Shown here: piece after piece, positions 9,371-17,823 of the stretch | Position numbering within the stretch: position 1 is the stretch's first letter | Layout of the letters: every line of letters begins with the position of its first letter | Assembly (NCBI GenBank): GCA_963705545.1 | Contig: CAVPJX010000001.1 | Span: 930,001-994,000 of the forward strand | DNA length: 64,000 nucleotides | Reading direction: 5' to 3' | From: DATBLY01 sp963705545 | GTDB taxonomy: Bacteria; Actinomycetota; UBA4738; HRBIN12 | Made by a program: the position numbers and the translations under genes | The notes under the pieces: generated by a model | What the model saw: the letters and a program-made list of their open reading frames with translations, nothing else | What the model was told of the DNA's origin: nothing | The model's database searches: none

Positions 9371-10056
9371 GTCGGCGCTCCCGCGAGGTCGTCGAGGATC
9401 CCGTTCTGCGTCACGAAGGCGGCCGCCTCCAGCCGGGAGTGGACGGCGAGCTTGCCGAGCACGTTCTGGATGTGGGTGCGCGCCGTCTCCGGGCTGATCA
9501 CCAGGTGCTGCGCGATCACGTCGTTGTCGCGCGCCCTGGGCGACCAGCGCGAGCACCTCCCGCTCCCGGCGCGTGAGCCTGCGCCATCTGCTTGAGCGCC
9601 TCGTCCCGCTCGCGTCGCCGCAGGATCAGGCGCTGCAGGAGGGCGCCGAGCATCCGGGGCGGCACGAGCGCCTCCCCGCGGTGGACGGCGCGGGTCGCGT
9701 CGATCAGCTCGGCGAGCGGCGAGCCCTTCGAGAGGTAGCCGCTGGCGCCCGCCTCGAGCGCCTGGACCAGGACCTGCTCGTCCTCCTGCCCGCTGAACAC
9801 GATCACCCGGCAATCGGGCACGCCGCACGCTGATCTGCTCCGTCGCCCGGATCCCGTCGCAGTTCGGCAGGTCCGCGTCGAGCAGCGCGACGTCGGGCTG
9901 GATCCGCTCGACCTCGGCGATCGCCTGCAGCCCGTCGACCGCCTCGCCGACCACCTCGAGGTCGTCCTCGTTCGACAGCACGACCTTGACGGCCTCGCGG
10001 AACAGCGACTGCTCGTCCGCGAGCAGCACGCGGATCGTGCCGTCACCATCGGTCAC
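9367..10056 (-). CDS. NarL/LuxR-family response regulator
   Basis: Receiver domain (IRVLLADEQSLFREAVKVVL; phospho-acceptor Asp in VALLDADLPNCDGI) followed, after two frame breaks near 9,825 and 9,580, by a LuxR-type helix-turn-helix (VISPETARTHIQNVLGKLAV, HSRLEAAAFV). The middle segment CRVIVFSGQEDEQVLVQALE is readable in another frame. It is the first gene of the exopolysaccharide operon, so it probably responds to a kinase signal and controls that operon. The C-terminal HTH is closely similar to that of the regulator at 10,231-10,860 (both end the recognition region in VHSRLEAAAF), suggesting duplication. GTG start at 10056. Confidence 0.8.
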   Translation of the reverse strand: MTDGDGTIRVLLADEQSLFREAVKVVLSNEDDLEVVGEAVDGLQAIAEVERIQPDVALLDADLPNCDGIRATEQISVRRARLPGDRVQRAGGRAGPGPGARGGRQRLPLEGLAARRADRRDPRRPPRGGARAAPDARRPPAAPDPAATRAGRGAQADGAGSRAGSGRCSRWSPRARDNDVIAQHLVISPETARTHIQNVLGKLAVHSRLEAAAFVTQNGILDDLAGAPT

Positions 10057-10230
10057 TCAGGCTCCCTCCCAGCGGAGCCTCGACCGTAACGAGTCGATGA
10101 ACGCAGGACATGCGCCGCGCGACGTAGCCCGGATACGCCAGACGGACCACCCGCCGTCCCGGCGCGGCTGAGGCCACCCGACCGATACGGCCTCCGTCCG
10201 AAGATCTACGGTCGAGGATGGGATCAGGCG

Positions 10231-10860
10231 CTACGAGGAGCGTTTCACCAGGTCGAGCCGTACGGCGAAGGCCGCGGCCTCGAGCCGGGAGTGCACCTGG
10301 AGCTTCGAGAGGATCCCCTGGACGTGCGTCCGCACCGTGTTCGGCGACACGCCGAGCCGTTCCGCGATCTCCCCGCTGGACGCCCCCTCGGCGAGCAGCT
10401 GCAGCACTTCGATCTCACGCTCGGTGAGCTGCTCGACCAGGAGCTCGTCGTGCGACCGTTGACCGTTCGAGCGACCGGGTTGTCTGCCGAGCCGGTGCGG
10501 GAACACCGTCTGTCCGTCGGCGATGCTCTCCAGCGCCCGGCGGAACTGCCCCGGATCGGAGTTCTTCGTCAGGTACCCGTTGAACCCCGAGCGGAGCGCG
10601 TCCTGCACGGAACGCTCGTCCTCGAGCGCGGTCAGCGCCACGACCTTGATCCCCGGAGCCGCTCGCATGATGTCTCTCCCCAACGCGATCCCGTGATCGT
10701 CGGGGAGGCCGATATCCACGAGGACGAGGTCGGGGCAACGCTCGCGGACCGCGATCCGCGCTTCGTGACCGGTGAGGACGACCTCGACGTCCACCACGCC
10801 CATCGCAGCCAGCGACTGACCGATCGCCTCGGCGAAGAGGCGATGGTCGTCCACGATCAA
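10231..10860 (-). CDS. NarL/LuxR-family response regulator
   Basis: 209 residues, intact. The receiver (RVLIVDDHRLFAEAIGQSLA; Asp in LVLVDIGLPDDHGI; Lys in NGYLTKNSD) is followed by a LuxR HTH (LTEREIEVLQLLAEGASSGE, IAERLGVSPNTVRTHVQGIL). The only in-frame start compatible with a complete receiver is the TTG at 10860. It overlaps the kinase stop as TTGA, with GGGAGGAT upstream. It is the cognate partner of the histidine kinase immediately upstream. The 170 bases between its stop and the next gene's GTG (10,057-10,230) hold nothing I can identify beyond the likely promoter of the EPS operon. Confidence 0.88.
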   Translation of the reverse strand: MIVDDHRLFAEAIGQSLAAMGVVDVEVVLTGHEARIAVRERCPDLVLVDIGLPDDHGIALGRDIMRAAPGIKVVALTALEDERSVQDALRSGFNGYLTKNSDPGQFRRALESIADGQTVFPHRLGRQPGRSNGQRSHDELLVEQLTEREIEVLQLLAEGASSGEIAERLGVSPNTVRTHVQGILSKLQVHSRLEAAAFAVRLDLVKRSS

Positions 10861-12056
10861 GACGCGGATCGGATCCTCCCATGGTCGGCGAGCGGAAGGT
10901 CGACGTGGAACTCCGTACCCGGCCGGGCGGCACGCAAACCGATCACGCCCCCGTGCGCCTCGACGATCCGACGCGCGATGAACAGGCCGAGCCCGGAGCC
11001 GGATCGGCTCTCGCCGCCGACGTGGCCACGGGCGAACGGGTCGAAGATCAGGTGGCGCTCCGCGGCCGGTACCCCCGGCCCTCGGTCGCGGATGCGGACG
11101 CGGCCGTAGCCATCCACGGCACCGACCGTGACGGTCACGGTCGACCCGGACGGCGAGTACGCGAGCGCGTTGCGGATCAGGTTCGACACGGCGACCCGAA
11201 GCTGGCTCGCTTCGGCGCTCACGGGGACCCCGACCGAGCCGACGAGGACGACATCGCCCTCGGGAGACTCCCGTCGACACGACGTCACGCACTCGTCCAC
11301 GATCTCGAACAGGTCGACGGATCGCTTGTGCAACGAAGCCGAGCCCGTCGACCATCGCAGGAGCGGGTCCACCAACCCGGCCAGCTGGTCGAGCTCGTCG
11401 CGGCTCTGCTGCAGCAGCTCCTGGCTCTTCCGCTCGCGTTCGTCGATGCGGACGTGCCCCAGGGCCGCCCGCGCACCGACCAACGGCCCGCGCAGTTCGT
11501 GCGCCGTCCACGCCAGCGCCAGATCGAGGTTGTCGTTGCGCATCCGCGCCCATTCGACCGCGCGGAGCTGGACGAGGTTCTCGTCCAGGAGCGCCCCGAC
11601 GGCCTTGACGAACGCGCGCTGGTCGGGGCGGAGGTCCGCGGCGAGCAGGACGGCCTCGCCGGCGGCGACGGCCTCGATCCGGTCCCGCGTGGCTGCCTGG
11701 CCGACGCGGGCCGCCAACCGGTTCCGCGTGGTTCGGCCGGGCCGCGAGGCGCTCACGCCCTGAACCGCGCGGCCGATCTCGCCGCGGCGAGGCCCGATCC
11801 CACGGGCGGCCACCACGAACCATCCGGCCCCCGAGCGATCCGGGAGCAGGCCGGCGAGCGGGATCCGGAGCTGTTCGAACGACAGCTGGACCACGCTCCG
11901 AACGGCGGCGGTGGTGGTCTGGGAACGGAGCAACGCGGCCGAGATCTCCAGCATGGCAAGCATCTCGCGGACGCTGCGGGCATCGTCCTGCCGCTCGCGG
12001 GTCGAACGCGTCCATCGCTCGATGGGGTCGCGGACCGACGTCCGGACGTCCTCCAT
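10857..12056 (-). CDS. GAF-type sensor histidine kinase
   Basis: 399 residues, no membrane segment, so a cytoplasmic sensor. Residues about 30-170 look like a GAF-type sensory domain. The phospho-acceptor histidine is in LAWTAHELRGPLVGARAALG (about residue 185). The ATPase domain shows N-box NLIRNALAYSP, G1 RDRGPGVP and G2 GSGLGLFIARRIVEAHGG. It phosphorylates the response regulator encoded directly downstream with a TTGA overlap. A GGGGAGG site lies about 7 bases before the ATG. The upstream region holds two 12-base direct repeats. The signal is unknown. Confidence 0.88.
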   Translation of the reverse strand: MEDVRTSVRDPIERWTRSTRERQDDARSVREMLAMLEISAALLRSQTTTAAVRSVVQLSFEQLRIPLAGLLPDRSGAGWFVVAARGIGPRRGEIGRAVQGVSASRPGRTTRNRLAARVGQAATRDRIEAVAAGEAVLLAADLRPDQRAFVKAVGALLDENLVQLRAVEWARMRNDNLDLALAWTAHELRGPLVGARAALGHVRIDERERKSQELLQQSRDELDQLAGLVDPLLRWSTGSASLHKRSVDLFEIVDECVTSCRRESPEGDVVLVGSVGVPVSAEASQLRVAVSNLIRNALAYSPSGSTVTVTVGAVDGYGRVRIRDRGPGVPAAERHLIFDPFARGHVGGESRSGSGLGLFIARRIVEAHGGVIGLRAARPGTEFHVDLPLADHGRIRSAS

Positions 12057-12102
12057 CTGATTTCCTCCCCACGCGAGCGAACCGAGTCTCGAACGCGGAG
12101 CG

Positions 12103-12128
12103 CGTTCTTGTCAAACCGTTCTTGTCAA
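12103..12128 (-). promoter_or_regulatory. paired TTGACAAGAACG direct repeats upstream of the histidine kinase
   Basis: On the minus strand the 12-base sequence TTGACAAGAACG occurs twice with starts 14 bases apart, 50-70 bases before the kinase ATG. Each copy includes a perfect TTGACA -35 hexamer. No convincing -10 is seen at 16-18 bases from either copy. It could be a duplicated -35 region or tandem activator sites. Confidence 0.4.
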
Positions 12129-12290
12129 CCTGGCGTCCTACAGAGATTCAAGCCCTCGGGCTGCACGGAGCCGCGAACGCGTACCGAACGTACGGTGAAC
12201 GATGGGTGCGGCGGGTATCGGGCGGGGTTACGCTGGTGTGCCCGCACCATCGACCCCTCCCCCGCAGGTCGGTCTAGTGGAGCGTGCGTG

Positions 12291-12638
12291 ATGGAGCCGA
12301 TCGAGGTCGAGACGGGGAGGGCCCTGCGGGAGGCCCGGCTCGCGGCCGGGCTCACCCTCCGGGAGGTCGGCGAGCGCTCCGGCGGCGCGTTCAAGCCGAC
12401 CGCGGTCGCCGGGTACGAGCGGGCGGAGCGGGGCATCTCGCTCGAGCGCTTCTGCGCCCTGTGCGCGTTCTACGGGCTGGCGCCGGACCGCCTGCTGAGC
12501 GAGATCGTCGAGGTCGTCGAGCGGGAACGGGTGATCTTCGTCAGCGACGTCGAGCTCACCCCGGTCGATGTCACCCCGGTCGACGTCACCGCGGTCGACG
12601 TCACCGCGGTCGACGTGCCGGATCCGTCCGGCGTCTGA
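12291..12638 (+). CDS. XRE/BldD-like helix-turn-helix regulator
   Basis: 115 residues. The HTH spans residues 8-70: ALREARLAAGLTLREVGERS, then KPTAVAGYERAERGISLERF, then CALCAFYGLAPDRLL. This pattern matches the N-terminal domain of BldD-type actinobacterial regulators (SYERGDR-like core, then a tyrosine plus Gly-hydrophobic-x-Pro turn). The tail is a four-fold TPVDV/TAVDV repeat encoded by 15-base tandem units. No BldD c-di-GMP-binding C-terminal domain is recognisable. The ATG at 12291 follows a GTG-rich leader with no strong ribosome binding site. The last 38 bases overlap the convergent VanZ gene. The 234 bases upstream (12,057-12,290) hold the divergent promoter region. Confidence 0.75.
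   Translation: MEPIEVETGRALREARLAAGLTLREVGERSGGAFKPTAVAGYERAERGISLERFCALCAFYGLAPDRLLSEIVEVVERERVIFVSDVELTPVDVTPVDVTAVDVTAVDVPDPSGV
12558..12617 (+). repeat. four 15-bp tandem repeats encoding (T-P/A-V-D-V)4
   Basis: Four consecutive copies of accc(c/g)cggtcgaygtc-type 15-base units (12558-12572, 12573-12587, 12588-12602, 12603-12617) differing at one to three bases. They encode TPVDV, TPVDV, TAVDV, TAVDV at the C-terminus of the XRE regulator. The unit is a multiple of three, so copy-number change would lengthen or shorten the tail without a frame shift. Confidence 0.9.
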
Positions 12639-13030
12639 TCGAGGCCCACACCAGCAGCGCCACCGCCACGCCCGCCGCGTCGGCGACCCAGTCCAGGAAC
12701 TCCGTGTCGCGGCCGGTCAGGTGCTGGACCAGCTCCAACGCGCCTCCCGCCGCCACCGCCGCCACGCCGATCCACACCGCCGATCCGGGGAAGCGGCCGG
12801 ACCCGCGGCCCGGGCGCCAGTCCGCGGCGAGCGCGAGCAGGAAGACGGTCACCGCGTACGCGCCCGCGTGGTAGAGCTTGTCCACGTGCGGGATCGAGCC
12901 CGCGTCCGGTGGGTCCGGGCCGACCGTCCACACGACCGTGACCGCGGTGACGACGAACGCGCTCGCCCACAGGAGCGCGATCGACGCGCGCGATCCGGCG
13001 CGCCGGATCCGCCTCGACCCGGTCAGGCAC
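12601..13030 (-). CDS. VanZ-family membrane protein
   Basis: About 140 residues with four hydrophobic segments: LLWASAFVVTAVTVVWTVGP, YHAGAYAVTVFLLALAADW, VWIGVAAVAAGGALELVQHL, and a C-terminal WVADAAGVAVALLVWAS. The VanZ signature HVDKLYHAGAY ... ELVQHLTGRDTEFLDWVADA is clear. The start is uncertain. A GTG at 13030 overlaps the DUF2269 stop but is one base out of frame with the body, so an indel near the N-terminus is likely. The other in-frame options are CTG or a GTG inside the first helix. The function of VanZ outside teicoplanin resistance is not established. Confidence 0.7.
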
Positions 13031-13503
13031 CGGGCTTGAACACCATCACGCCGATCACGACGACGAGCACGACCTGATCGATCCGGGCGATCGCGAAGAT
13101 CTGCGCGATCGCCGCCTGCGCCGTCGGCGACGTCGGTCCCTCGGACGGGATCAGCGGCCGCCAGCCGCTCCGCGCGCGGGCGGATGAACCAGTTGCCCGT
13201 GACGAAGGTGGCCGCGTAGCCGATGCAGCCCGAGCCAGATCCACGTGTCGCTGAAGTCCAGGGCCGGGCGCGTACAGGACCAGGGCGAGCCCGGCGAGCA
13301 GGACCGTGATCGACGACCCGATCAGCAGCGGCGTCGCCGCCGCGACCTGCGCCGCGAAGCCACGCGAGCGCCTCGGGCTCGCCCGCGCGGCGCAGCCGGG
13401 TGCCGGCGTACTGGAAGTACAGCCCCGTCCCGACCCAGATCACGGCCGCGAGGATGTGGATCAGCTTCAGGGTGTCGTAGATCTCGGGGCTGAACGCGAG
13501 CAC
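13023..13503 (-). CDS. DUF2269-like integral membrane protein (frame breaks)
   Basis: About 160 residues. It starts FSPEIYDTLKLIHILAAVIW with VGTGLYFQYAGTRL following, and ends QIFAIARIDQVVLVVVIGVM then VFKPGA. Helix 1 with KLIHILAAVIWVG is typical of DUF2269 proteins. The middle part reads in other frames (breaks near 13,365, 13,230 and 13,150). It sits 9 bases after the upstream MFS gene's stop and overlaps the VanZ start region. Function unknown. Confidence 0.6.
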
Positions 13504-13512
13504 GGGCGTCTC

Positions 13513-14825
13513 CTAGGGCGTCGGGTGCCGCGCATCGTAGTTCCAGAACCCCGGCGCGAACCACCGGAGCACCCCGATCCCGACGATCGTGAGGATCCCG
13601 CCGGAGACGATCGAGCCGGGCACGCTCCACACGCTCGCGACGACGCCGGACTCGAGGTCGCCCAGGGAGGGACCGGTCGCCCACACCGCCATCCCGATGC
13701 CGTCGAGGCGCCCGCGGAACCGGTCCTGCACCGCCGCCTGCAGGATCGAGTGGCGGAAGATGCCGCTCACCATGTCGCCCGCGCCGGCGATCGTGAGCAT
13801 CGCGATCGAGAGCCAGGCCGTCGTGGAGAACCCGAACACGACGATCGCGGCCGCCCACACGACGATCGCGACCATGATCGCGCGCCCCTGGCGGCGGACG
13901 TGCTTCGCCCGGCCCGAGAAGACGCTCGCGAGCAGCGAGCCGGCCGCGATCGCCCCGTAGAGCAGCCCGAGCAGGACCGGGCCCGCCGTCCAGCTGGTCG
14001 GCCGCGACCGCCGGGAACAGCGCCAGCGGGAACGCGAAGACCATCGCGTTCAGGTCCGCCAGGAACACCGACTGGATCGTCCGCTTCCCCTTCAGGAACC
14101 GGAACCCCTCCTTGATCGACGCCCAGCCGAAGCGCTCCGCGTCCTCGGCCGGCGGCGACGGGCGCATCCGCAGGACCATCGCGATCACGACCAGGAACGT
14201 CGCCGCGTCGAACAGGAACGCCCCCGCCGGCTCGATCACGGCGATCAGCACGCCCGCGACGACGGGCGCGACCATGTAGTCGAGGCTGCCGATCCCGGAC
14301 TCCAGGGCGTTCGCCGAGGGCAGCAGGCCCGGGTCCAGCAGCCGGGCCGGCCAGGTCGACAGCGCCGGGCGGTTGAAGGTCCCGACCCCGGCCGAGAGCG
14401 TCGCGAACACGTACAGCGGCCAGAGCATGGGCTCGGGGCGCAGGGCGTTCAGCGCCAGCAGCAGCGACAGCACCGCGAGGAAGAGCGTGGGTGACGATCA
14501 CCAGCCGGCGCCGTTCGACCGCGTCGGCGACCGCGCCCCCGACGATCGGGAAGACGATCACCGGGACGAGCGCGCACAGCCCGAGCAGGCCGACCGCGAG
14601 CGTCGAGTGGGTGAGGTCGTAGACCTGGAACGGCACGACCACCTCGACGATGCCGTCGCCGAAGTCCGAGATCGAGCGGCCGATGAACAGGGAGCGGAAG
14701 TCGCGCGAGATCCGCAGCGGCGTGACGTCCATGAGGTGCCCGCGCGCACGCGCGAGGAGCCCCGGCGACGCGGGCTCCTCGGGATCGGGGATCCGGTCCC
14801 CGTCGGGGTGGAAGCGCTCGGACAC
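13513..14825 (-). CDS. MFS transporter (EntS-like exporter family)
   Basis: About 437 residues with about twelve membrane segments. Family marks are LFIGRSISDFGDGIVEVVVP, FQVYDLTHSTLAVGLLGLCA, GGAVADAVERRRLVI (loop 2-3), LSAGVGTFNRPALSTWPARL and GIFRHSILQAAVQDRFRGRL. These resemble the EntS/drug-exporter branch of the major facilitator superfamily. Two frame breaks, near 14,490 and 13,985. The substrate is not predictable. The 125 bases between this start and the next gene (14,826-14,950) show nothing recognisable. Confidence 0.8.
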
Positions 14826-14950
14826 GGCGGAGAACGCTAGCGGACGCGCGGTCGCGCGGCCGCCGGCGAACCCCGTTGCTGCTCGATCAGGGCGGTGGCA
14901 TCACCCGGCGTCCACACCCGCCGGGGGCCACCGCGCCGCGGTCGTCCGCG

Positions 14951-15238
14951 CTACATCTTCCCCATGATGCTGCTGACGGCGTTCGCGTCGAAGGCGCGCA
15001 TCGTCTGCGAACGCACGTTCCCGAGCGAGGAGACCTTCGCGAGGAACGCCACCGCGGTCTCGTCGTCGGGGAACTCCGAGATCGCGATCATGTCGTACTG
15101 GCCCATCGTCCAGTAGACCTCCATCGAGCCGCCCATCTCCGCCGCGGCCTTCTGAGCCGCCTCGGCGCGACCGACCGTGTCGGCGGCCGTCTTGGCCCCC
15201 TGGTCGGTCCAGTTCAACAAGCTGACGAACCGTGCCAT
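14951..15238 (-). CDS. GYD domain protein
   Basis: 95 residues. ARFVSLLNWTDQGAKTAADT, then VYWTMGQYDMIAISEFPDDE, matches the GYD domain (the G-x-Y-D core here is GQYD). The fold is a ferredoxin-like dimer; function unknown, with roles in stress or small-molecule binding suggested for the family. The start is the ATG at 15238, with GGGGGAG five bases upstream. Confidence 0.8.
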   Translation of the reverse strand: MARFVSLLNWTDQGAKTAADTVGRAEAAQKAAAEMGGSMEVYWTMGQYDMIAISEFPDDETAVAFLAKVSSLGNVRSQTMRAFDANAVSSIMGKM

Positions 15239-15315
15239 GTCTCCCCCTTCATCCGTCGGTAGACCGACCCTACGCCCATCGGGCCACGTTCGGGAAGGCG
15301 CGTGCGTCACGGCCC

Positions 15316-15395
15316 TAGCGGATCAGGCGGGAGAGGCGCCGGTCCGCGAGGATCTTAGCGGATCAGGCGCGAGAGGCGCCGGTCGGCGAGGATCT
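15316..15395. repeat. 40-bp imperfect tandem duplication at the 3' end of the Fpg gene
   Basis: Copy 1 spans 15316-15355 and copy 2 spans 15356-15395; they differ only at 15330/15370 and 15345/15385. Copy 2 encodes the last 13 residues of the glycosylase (ILADRRLSRLIR, stop TAA at 15355). Copy 1 lies just beyond the stop and repeats the same coding text, including a stop (TAG), in a different frame. It arose by duplication of the gene end, and 40 is not a multiple of three. Confidence 0.9.
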
Positions 15396-16193
15396 TGCCC
15401 GCCGGTCTGGCACGTCGGGCAGTACGTCACCTCGTGCGACTCGTACGAGACGCGCCGCAGGTCGTCGCCGCAGACGGGGCACGGCTCCCCGTACTTCCCG
15501 TGGACGGTGAAGTGGTCGCCGATCTTCGTCGGCAGCCCGCCGGTGCGCCGGCGCTCGGCCGCGAGGGCGTCGTCGAGGATCGCGCGCGAGCGCGTCCAGC
15601 AGCCGCTCCCGCTCGTCGCCGGTCAGCTTCGCGAGGGACGCGTACGGCGAGAGCTTCGCCCGGTGCAGCACGTCGTCCGCGTACCCGCGCCCGACCCCGG
15701 CGACCGTGCGCTGATCGCGCAGGATCGTGTGGATCCGGCGGGTGTCCATCCCCACGCGGACGAAGGCCGCGAAGCCCTCGGACAGCGCCTCGGGCCCGAG
15801 CTTGGCGAGCGGCCCGTCGTCGCCGGGCGCGAGCACCCACCAGCCGGCCTTGCGCTCGTGCCCGAACTCCTTGACGAGCACGCTCGGCCGGTCCGTCGCC
15901 CGGATCCGCAGCACCGATCCCCGCGGCTTCGTGGCCTTGGGCGGCGACTCGACGTCGACGCGTCCGCCCTGCGAGAGGTGGAAGAGCAGGCGGGACCCGC
16001 CGTCCAGGTCGATCACGACGAACTTGCCCCGCCGCCCGACGCGCTCGATCGTGCGGCCCGCCAGCTCGTCGGGCCGCGGCGCGAACGTCTTGAGCGACGA
16101 GAACGACAGGGTGTCCAACCGGTGGAGCTCGGCCCCGGCGAGGACCTCGTCGAGCCGCTCGGCGAGCGCCTGGACCTCGGGCATCTCGGGCAT
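15355..16193 (-). CDS. formamidopyrimidine-DNA glycosylase family protein (Fpg/Nei)
   Basis: DNA base-excision repair glycosylase/lyase. The N-terminus MPEMPEVQALAERLDEVLAG supplies Pro2, the Schiff-base nucleophile after Met removal, and Glu3. The H2TH region reads RTVAGVGRGYADDVLHRAKL then SPYASLAKLTGDE. The C-terminal zinc finger is CPVCGDDLRRVSYESHEVTY followed by CPTCQT (CxxC-x16-CxxC), with R at ADRRLSRLIR. There are two frame breaks, near 15,590 and 15,405. About 279 residues, close to the family norm. The MPEMPEVQALAE start is characteristic of an actinobacterial Fpg-like subgroup whose substrate range may differ from MutM. Confidence 0.85.
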
Positions 16194-16209
16194 CGGCGGC
16201 CCCCGTCGG

Positions 16210-17601
16210 TCAGCCGGCGAGCCGCTCGGCGGCGTCGCCCACGATCGCGATGCACTCCTCGATCCGGTCGCGGTGCGTGCGGTGGCTCACGATGCAGGCG
16301 CGCAGCACGTACCCCCCGTGCACGAGCGTGCTCGACAGGAACACCCGCTTCGTGTCGTTGATCGCCTGCAGGAACCGGCGGTTCGTCGCCTCGTCGGCGC
16401 CGCGGAGCCGGAACGCGACGACGGTGAGCTGCGGCGCCCACGGGATCTCCACGCCCGGGATCGCCGAGAGGCCGCGGTGAAGCACGTCCGTCAGGTCGAG
16501 CTTCTCGTCGAGGGCCTCGCGGAACGCGCCCACGCCGTGGACCGAGAGCGGCAGCCACAGCCGGAACCCGCGGTTCGCCCGCGACAGCTCGGGCGAGTAC
16601 TCGGTGAAGTTCGGGAGCTCCTCCTCGGGGGCGAGGTCCTGCAGGTACGCGGCGCCCTCGAAGTGGGCGTCGCGAAGCGCCGCGCCGTCGCGGACGACGA
16701 GCGAGCCGATCCCGTACGGCAGGAACAGCCCCTTGTGCGGGTCCAGGGTGATCGAGTCGGCCCGCGTGATCCCGCGGAACCGCTCGCGTCCCCGCTCGGT
16801 CAGCTGGAAGAACCCCCCGTACGCCGCGTCCACGTGCATCCACAGGCCCTCGCGCGCGGCGACGTCGGCGACCGCGTCGAGGGGATCGATCGCGCCGGTG
16901 TTCGTCGTGCCGGCCGACGGCACGACCAGGAACGGGCGCAGCCCCGCCGCCCGGTCCTCGCGGACCATCGCGGCGAGCGCCTCCGGATCCATCCGGAGCT
17001 CGGCGTCCGTCGGCACGAGGCGCAGGTTGCGCCGGGAGAACCCGGCCAGGTTCGCGGCCTTCGAGATGCTCGCGTGGACCTGCTCGCTCACGTAGTACGT
17101 CCCGTCGAGGAAGTCCTCGCCGAGGCGCGCGTGCCGCGCGGTCACGATCGCCGAGAGGTTCGCCATCGAGCCGCCGCTCGTGAGCAGCCCGCGCGCCTCC
17201 TCGGGGTAGTCGAACAGGTCGCAGATCCAGCGCACGCAGTTCTGCTCGAGCTGCACGACCGCGGGGCTCGGGCCCCACAGGTTCGCGTAGCGGTTCACGC
17301 CCTGCGCCAGGAACTCGCCGAGCGCGGCCGTGTAGAGCCCGCCGCCCGGGATGTACGCCAGGTAGCCGGGGCCGGCGAACTCGTACGTGCGCGCGATCGC
17401 GTCGCGCATCCGCCCGAACACCTCGTCGAAGTCCACGCCGAGCTCCGGGGGCGAGCCGCGGAGCGCCCGGGCCTGCTGGAGCGCGCCCTCGGTGTTGGAG
17501 GCGGGCGCGTCGTCGAGGCCCCCGATGAAGTCCACGAGGTACTCGACGACCGCCTCGCCCATCGCGCGCATGTCCTCGGGCTTGGGGTCGAGCGGCAGCA
17601 T
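16210..17601 (-). CDS. pyridoxal-dependent group II (aromatic-L-amino-acid-type) decarboxylase
   Basis: 463 residues. PLP-dependent amino acid decarboxylase: SGGSMANLSAIVTARHARLG, the HVDAAYGG motif (Asp binding the PLP pyridine N), and the Schiff-base lysine in ADSITLDPHKGLFLPYGIGS. The length and the LTSGGSMANL motif fit the aromatic-L-amino-acid/glutamate decarboxylase superfamily. The ATG at 17601 lies 5 bases after the stop of the DUF2277 gene, so the two are co-transcribed. A second paralogue lies at 45,738-47,180. The substrate is not decidable from sequence. Confidence 0.88.
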   Translation of the reverse strand: MLPLDPKPEDMRAMGEAVVEYLVDFIGGLDDAPASNTEGALQQARALRGSPPELGVDFDEVFGRMRDAIARTYEFAGPGYLAYIPGGGLYTAALGEFLAQGVNRYANLWGPSPAVVQLEQNCVRWICDLFDYPEEARGLLTSGGSMANLSAIVTARHARLGEDFLDGTYYVSEQVHASISKAANLAGFSRRNLRLVPTDAELRMDPEALAAMVREDRAAGLRPFLVVPSAGTTNTGAIDPLDAVADVAAREGLWMHVDAAYGGFFQLTERGRERFRGITRADSITLDPHKGLFLPYGIGSLVVRDGAALRDAHFEGAAYLQDLAPEEELPNFTEYSPELSRANRGFRLWLPLSVHGVGAFREALDEKLDLTDVLHRGLSAIPGVEIPWAPQLTVVAFRLRGADEATNRRFLQAINDTKRVFLSSTLVHGGYVLRACIVSHRTHRDRIEECIAIVGDAAERLAG

Positions 17602-17606
17602 CGCGA

Positions 17607-17813
17607 TCAGGCCCGCGGCGCCGTGACGGCGTCCAGCAGCTTGCGCGAGGCCTCGGCCACCTCGTCGACCGCCGCCCCGAAGGCCTCCTCGTTGCGCTTC
17701 GACGGCTCGCGGTAGCCGCTCACCTTGCGGACGAACTGCAGGGCCGCGGCGCGGATCTCGTCCTCGGTCGCCACCTCGTCGCGCACGCGGAGCGTCTTGA
17801 TCGATCGGCACAT
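17607..17813 (-). CDS. DUF2277 family protein
   Basis: 68 residues, MCRSIKTLR start followed by AALQFVRKVSGYREPSKRN, the hallmark of DUF2277. Function unknown. In this window it is translated just ahead of the PLP decarboxylase. The ATG at 17813 lies 10 bases after the transglutaminase stop, so it belongs to the same transcription unit. Confidence 0.88.
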   Translation of the reverse strand: MCRSIKTLRVRDEVATEDEIRAAALQFVRKVSGYREPSKRNEEAFGAAVDEVAEASRKLLDAVTAPRA

Positions 17814-17823
17814 GCCGTCGATG

